From Sphingomonas taxi (GTDB taxonomy: Bacteria > Pseudomonadota > Alphaproteobacteria > Sphingomonadales > Sphingomonadaceae): DNA of 64,000 nt. Positions 27,060 to 35,199 of this stretch are shown piece by piece. Location: NCBI GenBank assembly GCA_003240625.1, contig QFMX01000002.1:1-64000 (forward strand), read 5' to 3'. Below the pieces are notes generated by a model, which did no database searches, was not told the DNA's origin, and worked only from the letters and a program-made list of their open reading frames with translations. The position numbers and the translations under genes were made by a program. Numbering within the stretch: position 1 is the first letter of the stretch; every line of letters starts with the position of its first letter.

Positions 27060-27644
27060 TTGAGTGCAGTGCAACATGAGAAGTGCAGCCGGGAGCGTAT
27101 TATCGCCGCGGCCCGGCATCTGTTTGCGACTCAAGGCTTTCACCAGACGCCGATGTCCGAACTGGCGCAGGCGGCCGAGGTATCGGTCGGCCAGATCTAT
27201 CGTTTGTTCACCGGCAAGAATGCGGTGATCCAGGCGATCGTCATGGAGGATGCGACCGGCAAGATGGCCGAGATGCAGACGATGAACGACTCGGTGAAGT
27301 CGTGCGGGATGTCGATCGAGGAGGGTTTCGTCGAGCTGTCGCGTCGGGCCCTGTCGAAGGGCGACGAAGCGCTGACGTTCGGGATCATGGCGGAGGCGCA
27401 CCGCAACACGGATGTCGCCGATACGATCGCCGACCTGTGCAGTGGGTTCCGCAGCATGATCCGCGACCTGGCCTGTGTCGCCAACCCCGACCTGTCCGAC
27501 AACGACCTCGAAGGCGCGGAGGAACTGATCCTCGCCTTCATGTTCGGGCTTGGCCACCGCACCTTGTCGCGGCCCCGTTTGTCTGAGGACGAGACGGCGC
27601 GGCTTACCGGGCGGATGATTTTGGCCGCGGTTCGTGCGCTCTAG
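27060..27644 (+). CDS. TetR/AcrR family transcriptional regulator
   Basis: A 194-residue repressor. The N-terminal helix-turn-helix is clear (RERIIAAARHLFATQGF, MSELAQAAEVSVGQIYRLFTGKNAVIQAI), followed by a helical ligand-binding domain. The start codon is TTG at 27060, with GGGAAT about 8 nt upstream; a GTG at 27069 is the alternative. No ATG is available before the DNA-binding domain. Placement opposite the RND operon and the palindrome between them suggest it represses the pump and itself, released by a pump substrate. Confidence 0.92.
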   Translation: MSAVQHEKCSRERIIAAARHLFATQGFHQTPMSELAQAAEVSVGQIYRLFTGKNAVIQAIVMEDATGKMAEMQTMNDSVKSCGMSIEEGFVELSRRALSKGDEALTFGIMAEAHRNTDVADTIADLCSGFRSMIRDLACVANPDLSDNDLEGAEELILAFMFGLGHRTLSRPRLSEDETARLTGRMILAAVRAL

Positions 27645-27659
27645 GATAAGGCCGTTCGT

Positions 27660-27799
27660 GCTGAGTAGCGGCGGAGTAGCTTCGCAGAAGCGTATCGAGG
27701 GCGCGTATCGAAGCATCGGTTCCGCGCGCTAACCTGTCCTTCGATACACCTCTCGATACGCGGCTATGCCGCTACTCGATGGCTACTCAGGACGAACGG
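27660..27799. repeat. Intergenic repeat, family E copy 1 (TCGATAC / GGACGAACGG type)
   Basis: Contains AGAAGCGTATCGAGG and its inverse CCTTCGATACACCTCTCGATACG, and ends CTACTCAGGACGAACGG. The same core recurs at 49550-49600, inverted at 49700-49753, and inside a coding frame at 50057-50106. Confidence 0.75.
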
Positions 27800-27845
27800 T
27801 AAAGGGCAAGAAAGGCGGATCAGTCCGTCGTTGTAGCTTGCGCGT

Positions 27846-28877
27846 TTATCGTACTGCCGCGCGCAGGGTGGCGCGGACGCCGGTGTGGGCCGGGTCGTAT
27901 TCGACTATCGTCTGGAGGCTTTGCGCCATCGCCTTGATCAGCTTCGTGCCGAGGCCGGTGCCGCGCGGCGTCGCGTCTTCGGGGATGCCGCAGCCATCGT
28001 CCTCGACCGCCAGCAGGAAGATGTCGTCGTCGATCCGGCGCAGCGCGACGCGGACTTCGCCGCCGCCGCTGGGATAGGCGTATTTGCAGGCGTTGGTGAC
28101 GAGTTCGGTGACGATCACGCCGAGCGACACCGCGCGGTCGGTCGGCAGGCGAATCGGCTCGGCGGCGAGGCTGAGCGCGCGCGGGAGGGCATCGGTCGAC
28201 CAGGTCTCGGCCAACTCGTCGACCAGTGCGCCGAGATATTCCTGCATGTCGACGCTCTCGACGTCGTTGCTGGTGTAGAGCCGGCGGTGGACCTGCGCGA
28301 TTGCCTGGATGCGGCGCTGCGTATCCTCCAGCGCCTCGCGGGCGGACGGATCGGTGAGCGCGGTTGCCTGGAGGCGGACCATCGCCGAGACGAGTTGCAG
28401 CGAGTTGGCAACGCGGTGGTTGACCTCGCCGAGCAACGCCTCGAGCCGCGCGTTGCTGGCGCGGAGATCGGCCTCGGCGGATGCCTTTTGCTGTTCCAGC
28501 ACCGAGCGCGCTCGGACCTGTTCGAACGAGGCGGCGAGCAGGTCGAAGAAATCCTCGCCGACCGTCTTCACGACGTAGTCGGCGGCGCCGGCCTTCAGCG
28601 CGGCGACCGCGATGCGGCCTTCCTCGGAGCCGGTGACGTACACGATCGGCGGATGATCGGGCAGGCGGCGGAGTGCTTCGAGCGTCTCGAGGCCGTCCAT
28701 CCCGGGCATGTAGTGATCGACCGCGATCAGGTCGAAGCGCTCGGCGGCGGCCTTGACCACACCCTCCGCGCCGGTCTCGGCGACGGTCATGCGGTAGCCG
28801 CGGCGTTCGAGCGCACGCGCTGCCAGCCGCCGGATACCGGCGTCGTCGTCGATGTAGAGGACGCTTGGCCCGCTCAC
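27846..28877 (-). CDS. Response regulator-histidine kinase hybrid (REC + HisKA_2/HWE-like)
   Basis: A 343-residue protein with an N-terminal receiver domain (acidic pair D11/D12, phospho-acceptor Asp54 in VDHYMPGMDG, conserved Lys near 104) fused through a short coiled linker to a HisKA_2-type kinase. The phospho-accepting His is in EVNHRVANSLQLV (His154), followed by an ATP-binding domain with ELVTNACKYAYPSGG and DDGCGIPE. This architecture allows a phosphorylated receiver to set the activity of the attached kinase. Third gene of a cassette, overlapping the response regulator by ATGA. Confidence 0.92.
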   Translation of the reverse strand: MSGPSVLYIDDDAGIRRLAARALERRGYRMTVAETGAEGVVKAAAERFDLIAVDHYMPGMDGLETLEALRRLPDHPPIVYVTGSEEGRIAVAALKAGAADYVVKTVGEDFFDLLAASFEQVRARSVLEQQKASAEADLRASNARLEALLGEVNHRVANSLQLVSAMVRLQATALTDPSAREALEDTQRRIQAIAQVHRRLYTSNDVESVDMQEYLGALVDELAETWSTDALPRALSLAAEPIRLPTDRAVSLGVIVTELVTNACKYAYPSGGGEVRVALRRIDDDIFLLAVEDDGCGIPEDATPRGTGLGTKLIKAMAQSLQTIVEYDPAHTGVRATLRAAVR

Positions 28878-29314
28878 TCTGCTTCGGGAACCTGGATCAC
28901 CGACAGGAACAGCCCGAGTTGGCGGATCGCCTGCGCGAAGCTCTCATAGTTCACCGGCTTGGTGATGTAGACGTTGCAGCCGAGATCGTAGCAGCGCTCG
29001 ATCTCGACCTTGTCGTCGGTGGTGGTCAGTACGACGACCGGCGTACGCTTGAGCGGGCTGCCCTCCGCCTTGATGCGCGCCAGGATGTCCGTCCCGCTCA
29101 TGTCGGGCAGGTTGAGATCGAGCAGGATCATCGCCGGGCCGCTCTTGGCCGGGCCGTCGACCGCGTTGAACAGGAAATCCAGCGCGGTGGTGCCGTCGGT
29201 GAAGTGCTTGATGTCGTTGAGGATACCGGCGCGACGGATATTCTTCTCGATAAGCCGGGCATGGCCCTCGTCGTCCTCGATCATCACGATCCCGACGGTC
29301 TGATGCTGGTTCAT
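28874..29314 (-). CDS. Single-domain response regulator (Rcp1-like)
   Basis: A 146-residue stand-alone receiver with no output domain. Acidic pair in MIEDDEGHA, phospho-acceptor Asp66 in ILLDLNLPDMSG, Thr/Ser in VVLTTTDD and the conserved Lys in YITKPVNYE. The Rcp1-like insert KHFTDGTTALDFLFN is typical of regulators that pair with phytochrome-like or CHASE-type kinases. It overlaps both neighbours by 4 nt (ATGA at each junction), so the three proteins are made from one mRNA in this order: kinase, this regulator, REC-kinase. Confidence 0.93.
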   Translation of the reverse strand: MNQHQTVGIVMIEDDEGHARLIEKNIRRAGILNDIKHFTDGTTALDFLFNAVDGPAKSGPAMILLDLNLPDMSGTDILARIKAEGSPLKRTPVVVLTTTDDKVEIERCYDLGCNVYITKPVNYESFAQAIRQLGLFLSVIQVPEAE

Positions 29315-30819
29315 GCCTTGATATCCTGAATCGACAATTCGGTGGGAAGATTGAGGCGGAAGGTGGCGCCGTCGCCGAGCGTCGACTGCACGTCGATCGT
29401 ACCGCCGAGACGATAGGCGAGTGCGCGGACATGCGCGAGTCCGATGCCTTCGCCGGGCTGGTCCTGCGCGCCCGACCGGCGGAACAGGTCGAACACGCGC
29501 TGATGATCGCGCGGATCGATGCCGCGGCCATTGTCGATCACCGACAGGATCACACGGTTGCGCTCCTTGTGCCCCGTCACGACGATCTCGCCGGGGCGGC
29601 CGGGTTTCAGATACTTGGTCGCGTTCTCGATCAGGTTCGACAGGATCTGTTCGAGCGCGAGCCGATCGGTGACGACCGCCGGGATCGGCCGCTCGACCCG
29701 CACGACCGCGCCGCGATCGTCGATCACGTGCTGGATCGATCCGATGATCGTGTCGACCAGTTGCGCGGGATCGACAGGCTCGGGCGCGATCGTCCGGCGG
29801 CCTTCGCGCGACAGCTTCAGGATGGCGTTGATCAGCCGGTCCATCTTCTGCGTCGAGGTGCGGATGAACCCGATCGCCTCGGGAAGGTCCTCGCGCGCCG
29901 CCAGCCGGGCGTCCTCGGTCAGGATGTGCGGCGCCTCGGCCTCGGCACGGTCGACCAGCTCGGCGAGCGGCCCGGCGGCAGTGGAGAGTTCGGCGGTGAA
30001 GCCCATCACATTGACCAGCGGCGAGCGCAGGTCATGGCTGACGATATAGGCGAAGCGCTGGATTTCCTCGTTCGCGCGGCTGAGATCGGCGGTGCGCTCG
30101 GTGACCTGCTCCTCGAGCGTCTCGTTCAGATCGCGCAGGCTGTCGCGCGAGGTGGCGAGATCGGCGGTGTAGCGGCGGATCACCAGGATCGCGAGGATCG
30201 CGACGACCAGTAGCAGGATCGCGGCGAGCCCTGCGACCGAGAGGAACAGCGCGCTGGTCTGTTGCTGGCGTCCGCTGCGGATCGCGAGCAGGCGGACCTC
30301 GTCGGCGGCCATCGCCTGAAGGCGGTAGCGGATGCCGCGCATCAGCGGCACGCTGGCATCGACCGCGAACCGACGCTGCGCTTCGGCAATCCGGCCGCCT
30401 GCGACTAGCGCCATCGACTGCGCCCTGAGCGCGCGCAACTGGACGAAGCGCGGTTCGATCAGGTCGAGCCGTGCAATCTGCGCCGGATTGTCGGCGGTCA
30501 GGCGACGAAGCGTGGCGATCGAGGGTGCGAGATTACCTGCGCTCCGGGCGTAAGCGGCGGAGAACAGCGGCATCCCGGTCAGGAGATAGCCGCGCCGCGC
30601 CGTCTCCGACTGCTCCATCTGGCTATGGAGCGTGGCGACCGCTTGGCGGACATCCTGGGTGTGGAGGATTTCGGCGGTATAGGTGCGGTTGCGGACCGTG
30701 ATCCAGCCGATCGCGATCGCTGCAGCCGCCAGCGCGACGAAGCCGAGCGTCATGAAGGCGACCAGCCACCGCGCGACCCGACCTTCGGACGAGGGCAAAT
30801 TCAAGCGTACGCGGACCAT
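29311..30819 (-). CDS. CHASE3-type sensor histidine kinase
   Basis: Membrane sensor kinase of 502 residues. One helix near residues 16-38, a periplasmic all-helical domain resembling CHASE3 (EQSETARRGYLLTG motif), and a second helix near 190-215 (LFLSVAGLAAILLLVVAILA). The cytoplasmic part has a HisKA dimerisation helix with His262 in YIVSHDLRSPLVN and an ATPase domain (NLIENATKYLKPG, VIDNGRGI, GEGIGLAHVRALA). ATG 30819 is used; no strong ribosome-binding site is visible and the frame stays open into the upstream repeat. First gene of the three-gene signalling cassette. Signal unknown. Confidence 0.92.
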   Translation of the reverse strand: MVRVRLNLPSSEGRVARWLVAFMTLGFVALAAAAIAIGWITVRNRTYTAEILHTQDVRQAVATLHSQMEQSETARRGYLLTGMPLFSAAYARSAGNLAPSIATLRRLTADNPAQIARLDLIEPRFVQLRALRAQSMALVAGGRIAEAQRRFAVDASVPLMRGIRYRLQAMAADEVRLLAIRSGRQQQTSALFLSVAGLAAILLLVVAILAILVIRRYTADLATSRDSLRDLNETLEEQVTERTADLSRANEEIQRFAYIVSHDLRSPLVNVMGFTAELSTAAGPLAELVDRAEAEAPHILTEDARLAAREDLPEAIGFIRTSTQKMDRLINAILKLSREGRRTIAPEPVDPAQLVDTIIGSIQHVIDDRGAVVRVERPIPAVVTDRLALEQILSNLIENATKYLKPGRPGEIVVTGHKERNRVILSVIDNGRGIDPRDHQRVFDLFRRSGAQDQPGEGIGLAHVRALAYRLGGTIDVQSTLGDGATFRLNLPTELSIQDIKA

Positions 30820-30905
30820 GGATCGCGCTGTAAGGGAGTGCCGATCGTTACACCAGCGATACTGGATTGCCGCAGAGCAATTGGAGGGGGTGCCGGTCTT
30901 CCTAA

Positions 30906-31027
30906 TCCTCCCCCGCAAGGGGGAGGTGGCTGGCGCTTGCCAGACGGAGGGGGAGGAAAGCGGTCACGGCTGTTCCGTGTCCTCCCCCTCTGACGCTTCG
31001 CGCCACCTCCCCCTAGCGGGGGAGGAT
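30906..31027. repeat. Intergenic paired-palindrome repeat, family D copy 3
   Basis: TCCTCCCCCGCAAGGGGGAGG ... ACGGAGGGGGAGGA, spacer, TCCTCCCCCTCTGACG ... CACCTCCCCCTAGCGGGGGAGGA. It separates the sensor kinase from the exonuclease gene. Confidence 0.85.
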
Positions 31028-31041
31028 CGCAGCGTTCCTTC

Positions 31042-31830
31042 CTACAGCAGCAAATCCTGCGCGCTGGCCTTGCCGATGCGGCCGCCGCCGCTGCGCCGGT
31101 CCATCTCGTGGTTGGCGGTGAAGCGGATGTCGGGATCGCGGTCGGTCATGAACGCCATCAGCGTCTCGTGGTCGAGCTCGGACCACTCCTTGCCGCGATC
31201 GGGGCCGTAGCGGACGCGGGGGATCAGGCCCGGATCGCGCGACCATTCGACGAGTTGCGCAAAGCTCGCTTCGTTCAGCATGTCGCGCAGGTGAAACGCG
31301 GTGACGTAGGCGTCGGGAAACGCTCGGTGCGCGGGCAGGCCGCGGTCATGCTCCATGCCCCGCGGCTTGCGCCAGTAGCGCAGCACCTGGTTCGAAAAGC
31401 TCGGCGAGTCGGGCCAGAGCCGCAGCGCGCATTTCCAGGTGCAGATCCACTCAGCGTCGCGGGTGAGCGCGGGCGTGCAGAATTTCTGCTCGAAATCGGC
31501 GCGGTGCGCGGCCAGCGCGAGGCGGCGCGGCCACGGATCGAGCACTTGCCGCGCGCAGTCGTGCCAATATGGCGCGTCGGCGACGTGCTCGTCGAGTATG
31601 TGGTGGATCGCCTGCGTGATCGGCGGGATCAGCCGGCCGGGATTGACGAGCAGGCTGCCGCCTTCGCCGTAGATCTCCCAGCGGCCGTCTTCGCCGAGCG
31701 CGACGTCCTGCCAGCCGATCTCGCAGACACCGTGCGCGGGCGGGGCCGAGCCGGTGGTCTCCAGGTCGACGACCCGGATCATCTGCGGTTGTGGTTTGGG
31801 CTTGGGGTAGGGGGGCGCCATGCCCGCCAT
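31042..31830 (-). CDS. 3'-5' exonuclease, DnaQ/ExoX-like
   Basis: A DEDDh-type exonuclease of 262 residues. The first catalytic motif is VVDLETTGS (Asp, Glu), the middle region holds AHRADFEQKFC, and the DEDDh His-Asp motif is HRAFPDAYVTAFHL. The C-terminal stretch SWSELDHETLMAFMTDRD-like resembles the accessory part of exodeoxyribonuclease X proteins. Three in-frame starts are possible (ATG 31830, 31821, 31782); none has a clear ribosome-binding site and the Pro/Lys-rich peptide before MIRVVDLE may not be translated. Likely role in DNA repair/proofreading, by family. Confidence 0.85.
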   Translation of the reverse strand: MAGMAPPYPKPKPQPQMIRVVDLETTGSAPPAHGVCEIGWQDVALGEDGRWEIYGEGGSLLVNPGRLIPPITQAIHHILDEHVADAPYWHDCARQVLDPWPRRLALAAHRADFEQKFCTPALTRDAEWICTWKCALRLWPDSPSFSNQVLRYWRKPRGMEHDRGLPAHRAFPDAYVTAFHLRDMLNEASFAQLVEWSRDPGLIPRVRYGPDRGKEWSELDHETLMAFMTDRDPDIRFTANHEMDRRSGGGRIGKASAQDLLL

Positions 31831-31848
31831 GTGGGGACAAAAGCGCGC

Positions 31849-32298
31849 TTAATCCAGCGCGTATGCGTCCTCGTGGTCGAGTTCGCGGACGCCGCGGCGC
31901 TGGCGCGCGCGGTCGACGAGTTTGCGCAGGCCTTCGCGGCGGTCGCGCGCCATTGGGATATCGCGCAGGGTGAACTCGCCGCCCGCCGTCGTGCGGTCGC
32001 TGGAGGTGAGGATGATCGTGCCGATGTCGGTCATCTGGTTGAGCAGCGAATAACCGAGGCGGACGTCCTTGATCCGGTAGAGCTCGATCTCGTCGATCGT
32101 CTTGAACAGGATGCCGCGGCGGACGATCAATCGCTGGTCGGTGATTTCGTAGGAGGCGCTGCGGTTCTTCAGCCAGCGGACGCCGATGATGACGAAGCCG
32201 ATGCCGGCGAGGCAGGTCAGCAGCGTGCCCCAGCCGGCGAAGCTGCCGAGCAGCCAGCGGCGCGTGCTGGAGCGAAATTCGTCGACTGGGCGCTCCAC
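31849..32298 (-). CDS. PH domain-containing membrane protein (bPH2, YdbT-like)
   Basis: A 149-residue protein with two hydrophobic segments near residues 16-40 (WLLGSFAGWGTLLTCLAGIGFVIIG) followed by a bacterial PH-like domain (YEITDQRLIVRRGILFKTIDEIELYRIKDVRL). The start is GTG 32298 with AAGGAG 8 nt upstream; ATGs further upstream fall in a repeat. Function of this family is unknown; members sit at the membrane and may bind lipids or partner proteins. Confidence 0.82.
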   Translation of the reverse strand: MERPVDEFRSSTRRWLLGSFAGWGTLLTCLAGIGFVIIGVRWLKNRSASYEITDQRLIVRRGILFKTIDEIELYRIKDVRLGYSLLNQMTDIGTIILTSSDRTTAGGEFTLRDIPMARDRREGLRKLVDRARQRRGVRELDHEDAYALD

Positions 32299-32400
32299 TT
32301 GGGGACTCCTTGGGGTTGGGCGGACGGTAGGCGAGGTGCTTGGCGTGTCAATCGGTTCGGTCGGTGGTGCCGATATCCTAACGAACCTACCCTCCTCGAC

Positions 32401-32502
32401 CTCCCCGGCGGAGGCCGGGGTCCAGTTGGGGAGCGTCGCTAACGGAAGGCAGCACGCTGTTATTGCCACCTTTCAACTGGGCCCCGGCCTTCGCCGGGGT
32501 GG
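32401..32502. repeat. Intergenic paired-palindrome repeat, family B copy 2
   Basis: CTCCCCGGCGGAGGCCGGGG-TCCAGTTGG, spacer, CAACTGGG-CCCCGGCCTTCGCCGGGGTG. It ends 9 nt from the phosphomannomutase stop codon. Confidence 0.85.
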
Positions 32503-32511
32503 TGCGGTTGT

Positions 32512-33885
32512 TTAAGGTGCCGCGCGCGTTACGCCGCTCGCCGCGAGCTGTGCATCGACCTCGGCCAGCAACGCACCGAGCGCCGCTTCGCTCTTCGCCT
32601 CGGCGCGCACCGTCAGCATCGCCTGCGTGTTCGACGCGCGCAGCAGCCACCACCCGGCAGCGGTCGTCACCCTCGCCCCATCGGTAAGGTCCATCTCCGC
32701 GCCGTCCGACTTCAGCCGCGCGATCACCTCGTCCACCACCGCGAACTTCCGCGCATCCTCGACCGGAAACCGCAGGTCCGGCGTCGCCACCAGCGCCGGC
32801 ATCGCGTCACGCAGCTCGGTCAGCGAGCGCCCCGACAGATGCACCGCGCGGATCAGCCGCACCGCCGCATATTGCGCGTCGTCGAACCCGTAATAGTCGC
32901 CGGCGAAGAACAGGTGGCCGCTGAGTTCGCCACCCAAAGGCGCGCCAGTGCGGGTCATCGCGGTCTTCATCAGGCTGTGGCCGGTGGGGGCCATCACCGG
33001 CGCGCCGCCGAGTTCAGCGATTCGGTCGAACAGGGCTTGCGAGGACTTCACGTCGGCGACGATCGGCGCGCCGGGATGCTCGCGCAAAGCAGGTTCGACC
33101 AATATGGAGAGAATCTGATCCCCCCAGATCACCCGGCCCGAGCCGTCGACCGCGCCGATCCGGTCGCCGTCGCCGTCGAAGGCCAGTCCGAAATCGAGGT
33201 TCTTCTCCGCGACCAGGCGCTTCAGATCCGCAAGGTTCGCTTCTTCGGTAGGATCGGGATGATGGTTGGGAAAATTGCCGTCGACATCGGCGAAGATCAT
33301 ATGATGCTCACCCGGCAGGAGTTGCACGAGCTTCTCGATTGCCGGGCCGGCGGCGCCGTTACCGGTGTCCCAGCCGATCCGATACGCGCCGCCCTCGTAT
33401 CCCGCTATCAGACGCCCGACATACGCGTCGAGCACGTCCGCGGTCGTGACTTCGCCGGCCCCCTCGCTCCACGCGCCCGATGCCGCGAGCGCAGCGAGGT
33501 CCTGGATGTCGTCGCCGAAAAATGGCGCATGCGCGTGCACCATCTTGAAGCCGTTATATTGGGGGGGATTGTGGCTGCCGGTTACCTGGATGCCGCCATC
33601 CACTTCTAGCGTCGCCTCGGCATAATAGAGCATCGGCGAGGTGCTGAGGCCGATGCGGACGACGTCGACGCTGCTTGCGGTGAGGCCGGACACCAGTGCG
33701 GCTTCGAGCTCGGGGGAAGAGTTGCGGCCGTCATAGCCGACGACCACGCGCGTGCCACCCGCCGCGCGGATGCGGGTGGCGAAGCCGCGGCCGATCGCGA
33801 CGGCGTCGGCGGGGCCGAGCGCTTTGCCGACGATCCCACGGATGTCGTATTCGCGGAGCGAGGTCGGGTCGAACTGGTGGGTCAT
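32512..33885 (-). CDS. Phosphomannomutase/phosphoglucomutase
   Basis: Alpha-D-phosphohexomutase of 457 residues interconverting sugar-1- and sugar-6-phosphates, feeding GDP-mannose or UDP-glucose synthesis for exopolysaccharide and LPS. Signatures are the phosphoserine loop TGSHNPPQYNGFK (Ser104), the metal site DGDGDRIG near 237, the sugar-binding GGELSGHLFF and the phosphate-contact RASNTQAML. ATG 33885 with AGAGG upstream; the longer frame to 33975 reads through a repeat. Whether it is a ManB, an AlgC-like bifunctional enzyme or a Pgm is not resolvable, but length and motifs fit AlgC/ManB. Confidence 0.93.
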   Translation of the reverse strand: MTHQFDPTSLREYDIRGIVGKALGPADAVAIGRGFATRIRAAGGTRVVVGYDGRNSSPELEAALVSGLTASSVDVVRIGLSTSPMLYYAEATLEVDGGIQVTGSHNPPQYNGFKMVHAHAPFFGDDIQDLAALAASGAWSEGAGEVTTADVLDAYVGRLIAGYEGGAYRIGWDTGNGAAGPAIEKLVQLLPGEHHMIFADVDGNFPNHHPDPTEEANLADLKRLVAEKNLDFGLAFDGDGDRIGAVDGSGRVIWGDQILSILVEPALREHPGAPIVADVKSSQALFDRIAELGGAPVMAPTGHSLMKTAMTRTGAPLGGELSGHLFFAGDYYGFDDAQYAAVRLIRAVHLSGRSLTELRDAMPALVATPDLRFPVEDARKFAVVDEVIARLKSDGAEMDLTDGARVTTAAGWWLLRASNTQAMLTVRAEAKSEAALGALLAEVDAQLAASGVTRAAP

Positions 33886-33928
33886 GGGCCTCTCGCTAGT
33901 CGTCGTGGTGCGGGAATAGCGCCCTACC

Positions 33929-34027
33929 ACCGTCACCCCGGACTTGTTCCGGGGGCCACGGTGCCGCGAACTCACGACTATCGAGTGTGCGGAACGGTGG
34001 ATGCCAGAACGAGCCCGGCATGACGGG
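33929..34027. repeat. Intergenic inverted repeat, family J
   Basis: CGTCACCCCGGACTTGTTCCGGGG near one end and CCCGGCATGACGG near the other; the first arm is itself a hairpin (CCCCGGA-CTTGT-TCCGGGG). Only copy seen in the window. Confidence 0.6.
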
Positions 34028-34030
34028 GGG

Positions 34031-34285
34031 CTAGCGCGCGCGCTTCAGCAACAGGTCGCGCGCGGCGTTTACTCTGCGGGTCAGGTCTGTCGATCCGCCG
34101 CGATCCGGGTGGACCGAGGCGATCAGGCGGCGGTGCGCGCTGCGGATCGCGTCGGCGTCTGCGTTGCGGTCGATACCCAAAATCGAGAGGGCCTCGGCTT
34201 CGTCGGTTACGACACGCTGTTTCGGCTTCGGGCGGAGATAGTGCCACGCCAACCAAATGAAGACGGCGGCGACGATCCACTTCAC
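34031..34285 (-). CDS. Membrane-anchored J-domain protein
   Basis: An 84-residue protein: an N-terminal hydrophobic segment (VAAVFIWLAWHYL) and a J domain from about residue 29 containing the Hsp70-activating HPD motif in ASVHPDRGGS. Such proteins recruit DnaK to a membrane site. Start is GTG 34285, overlapping the mipZ stop (GTGA), so it is translationally coupled to the cell-division regulator. It is too short to be a full DnaJ; it resembles TIM14/DjlA-type short anchored J proteins. Confidence 0.85.
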   Translation of the reverse strand: MKWIVAAVFIWLAWHYLRPKPKQRVVTDEAEALSILGIDRNADADAIRSAHRRLIASVHPDRGGSTDLTRRVNAARDLLLKRAR

Positions 34286-35124
34286 GCAGCCACGTCCGGT
34301 GCGCGCTCGGCAATCACTTCCGGTAGCTGCAACGCCGCCATCATCTCGCGCAGTTCCTGGCGTGCGGCGACATGCGCGAGGCCCATGCTGCCGAACGCCT
34401 TGGCGTCGATCATCGTCAAGCCGGCGGGGAACATCTCGCGGTATATCACGCGCTCGCCGAGCCCCGGGATGATCCGGAAGCCGACGCGCTTGGCGAGCTG
34501 GGCCAGCGCATCCGATACGCGGCGCATGTTGCGCGCCTCGATGTGCTGGAGGCGGTTGCGCAGCACGACCCAGTCGATCGTCGTGCCGTCGGCGCGCGCG
34601 CGCTGCTTCCGCGCATCCCAGATCAGCTCGGAATAGAAGCTCGGACGCGTCACCTGATACGTCTCGGGATCGACCTGCCCAATCAGGTCGAAGTCGACGA
34701 AACTGTCGTTCATCGGCGTGACCAAGGTGTTCGCGAGCGCCGCGGCGGTGCGCGCGAACGGATCGTCGCGGCCGGGCGTGTCGACGACGAGGAAGTCCGA
34801 GCCTTCGCACAGCGAGTGCCACAGGTCCTCGAACTGGTCCTCGCTCTGCTCCGACAGCGTCGCGTGGCGCGGCATCGGCAGGACCGAGCCGTTGCGCTTC
34901 ATCGTCTCGGTGCGGTTGTCGAGATAGCGGCCGACGGTGCGCTGGCGGTGATCCAGATCGAGACACGCGACGCGCGCACCCTTGGCGGCAAGCGCGATCG
35001 CGACGTGTACCGCGGTCGTCGACTTGCCGGTGCCGCCCTTCTCGTTGGCGAACACTATGACGTGCGTCGAAGCCGACGGGGCAACGCGCGTCGAAGCGGG
35101 GGTCTGTTCGGGGCCCGTGGCCAA
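34282..35124 (-). CDS. mipZ: Division-plane positioning ATPase MipZ
   Basis: A 280-residue ParA/MinD-superfamily ATPase. In Caulobacter MipZ binds ParB at the poles and inhibits FtsZ, so the Z-ring forms at midcell. Walker A is NEKGGTGKST at residues 27-36 (deviant, lysine-rich), Walker B FLVVDTPGRDD, and LDLDHRQRTVGRYLDNR matches the MipZ-specific region rather than ParA or MinD. The first 20 residues are a Ser/Thr/Ala/Pro-rich extension. It overlaps the J-domain gene by GTGA and is divergent from panC. Confidence 0.92.
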   Translation of the reverse strand: MATGPEQTPASTRVAPSASTHVIVFANEKGGTGKSTTAVHVAIALAAKGARVACLDLDHRQRTVGRYLDNRTETMKRNGSVLPMPRHATLSEQSEDQFEDLWHSLCEGSDFLVVDTPGRDDPFARTAAALANTLVTPMNDSFVDFDLIGQVDPETYQVTRPSFYSELIWDARKQRARADGTTIDWVVLRNRLQHIEARNMRRVSDALAQLAKRVGFRIIPGLGERVIYREMFPAGLTMIDAKAFGSMGLAHVAARQELREMMAALQLPEVIAERAPDVAA

Positions 35125-35199
35125 CGCGCGTTTCCTTATTGATCGTAACAGTCACCCTTCATAGAAGCCGCGACCGCACTTATCGAGTAGGAGTTTCAC

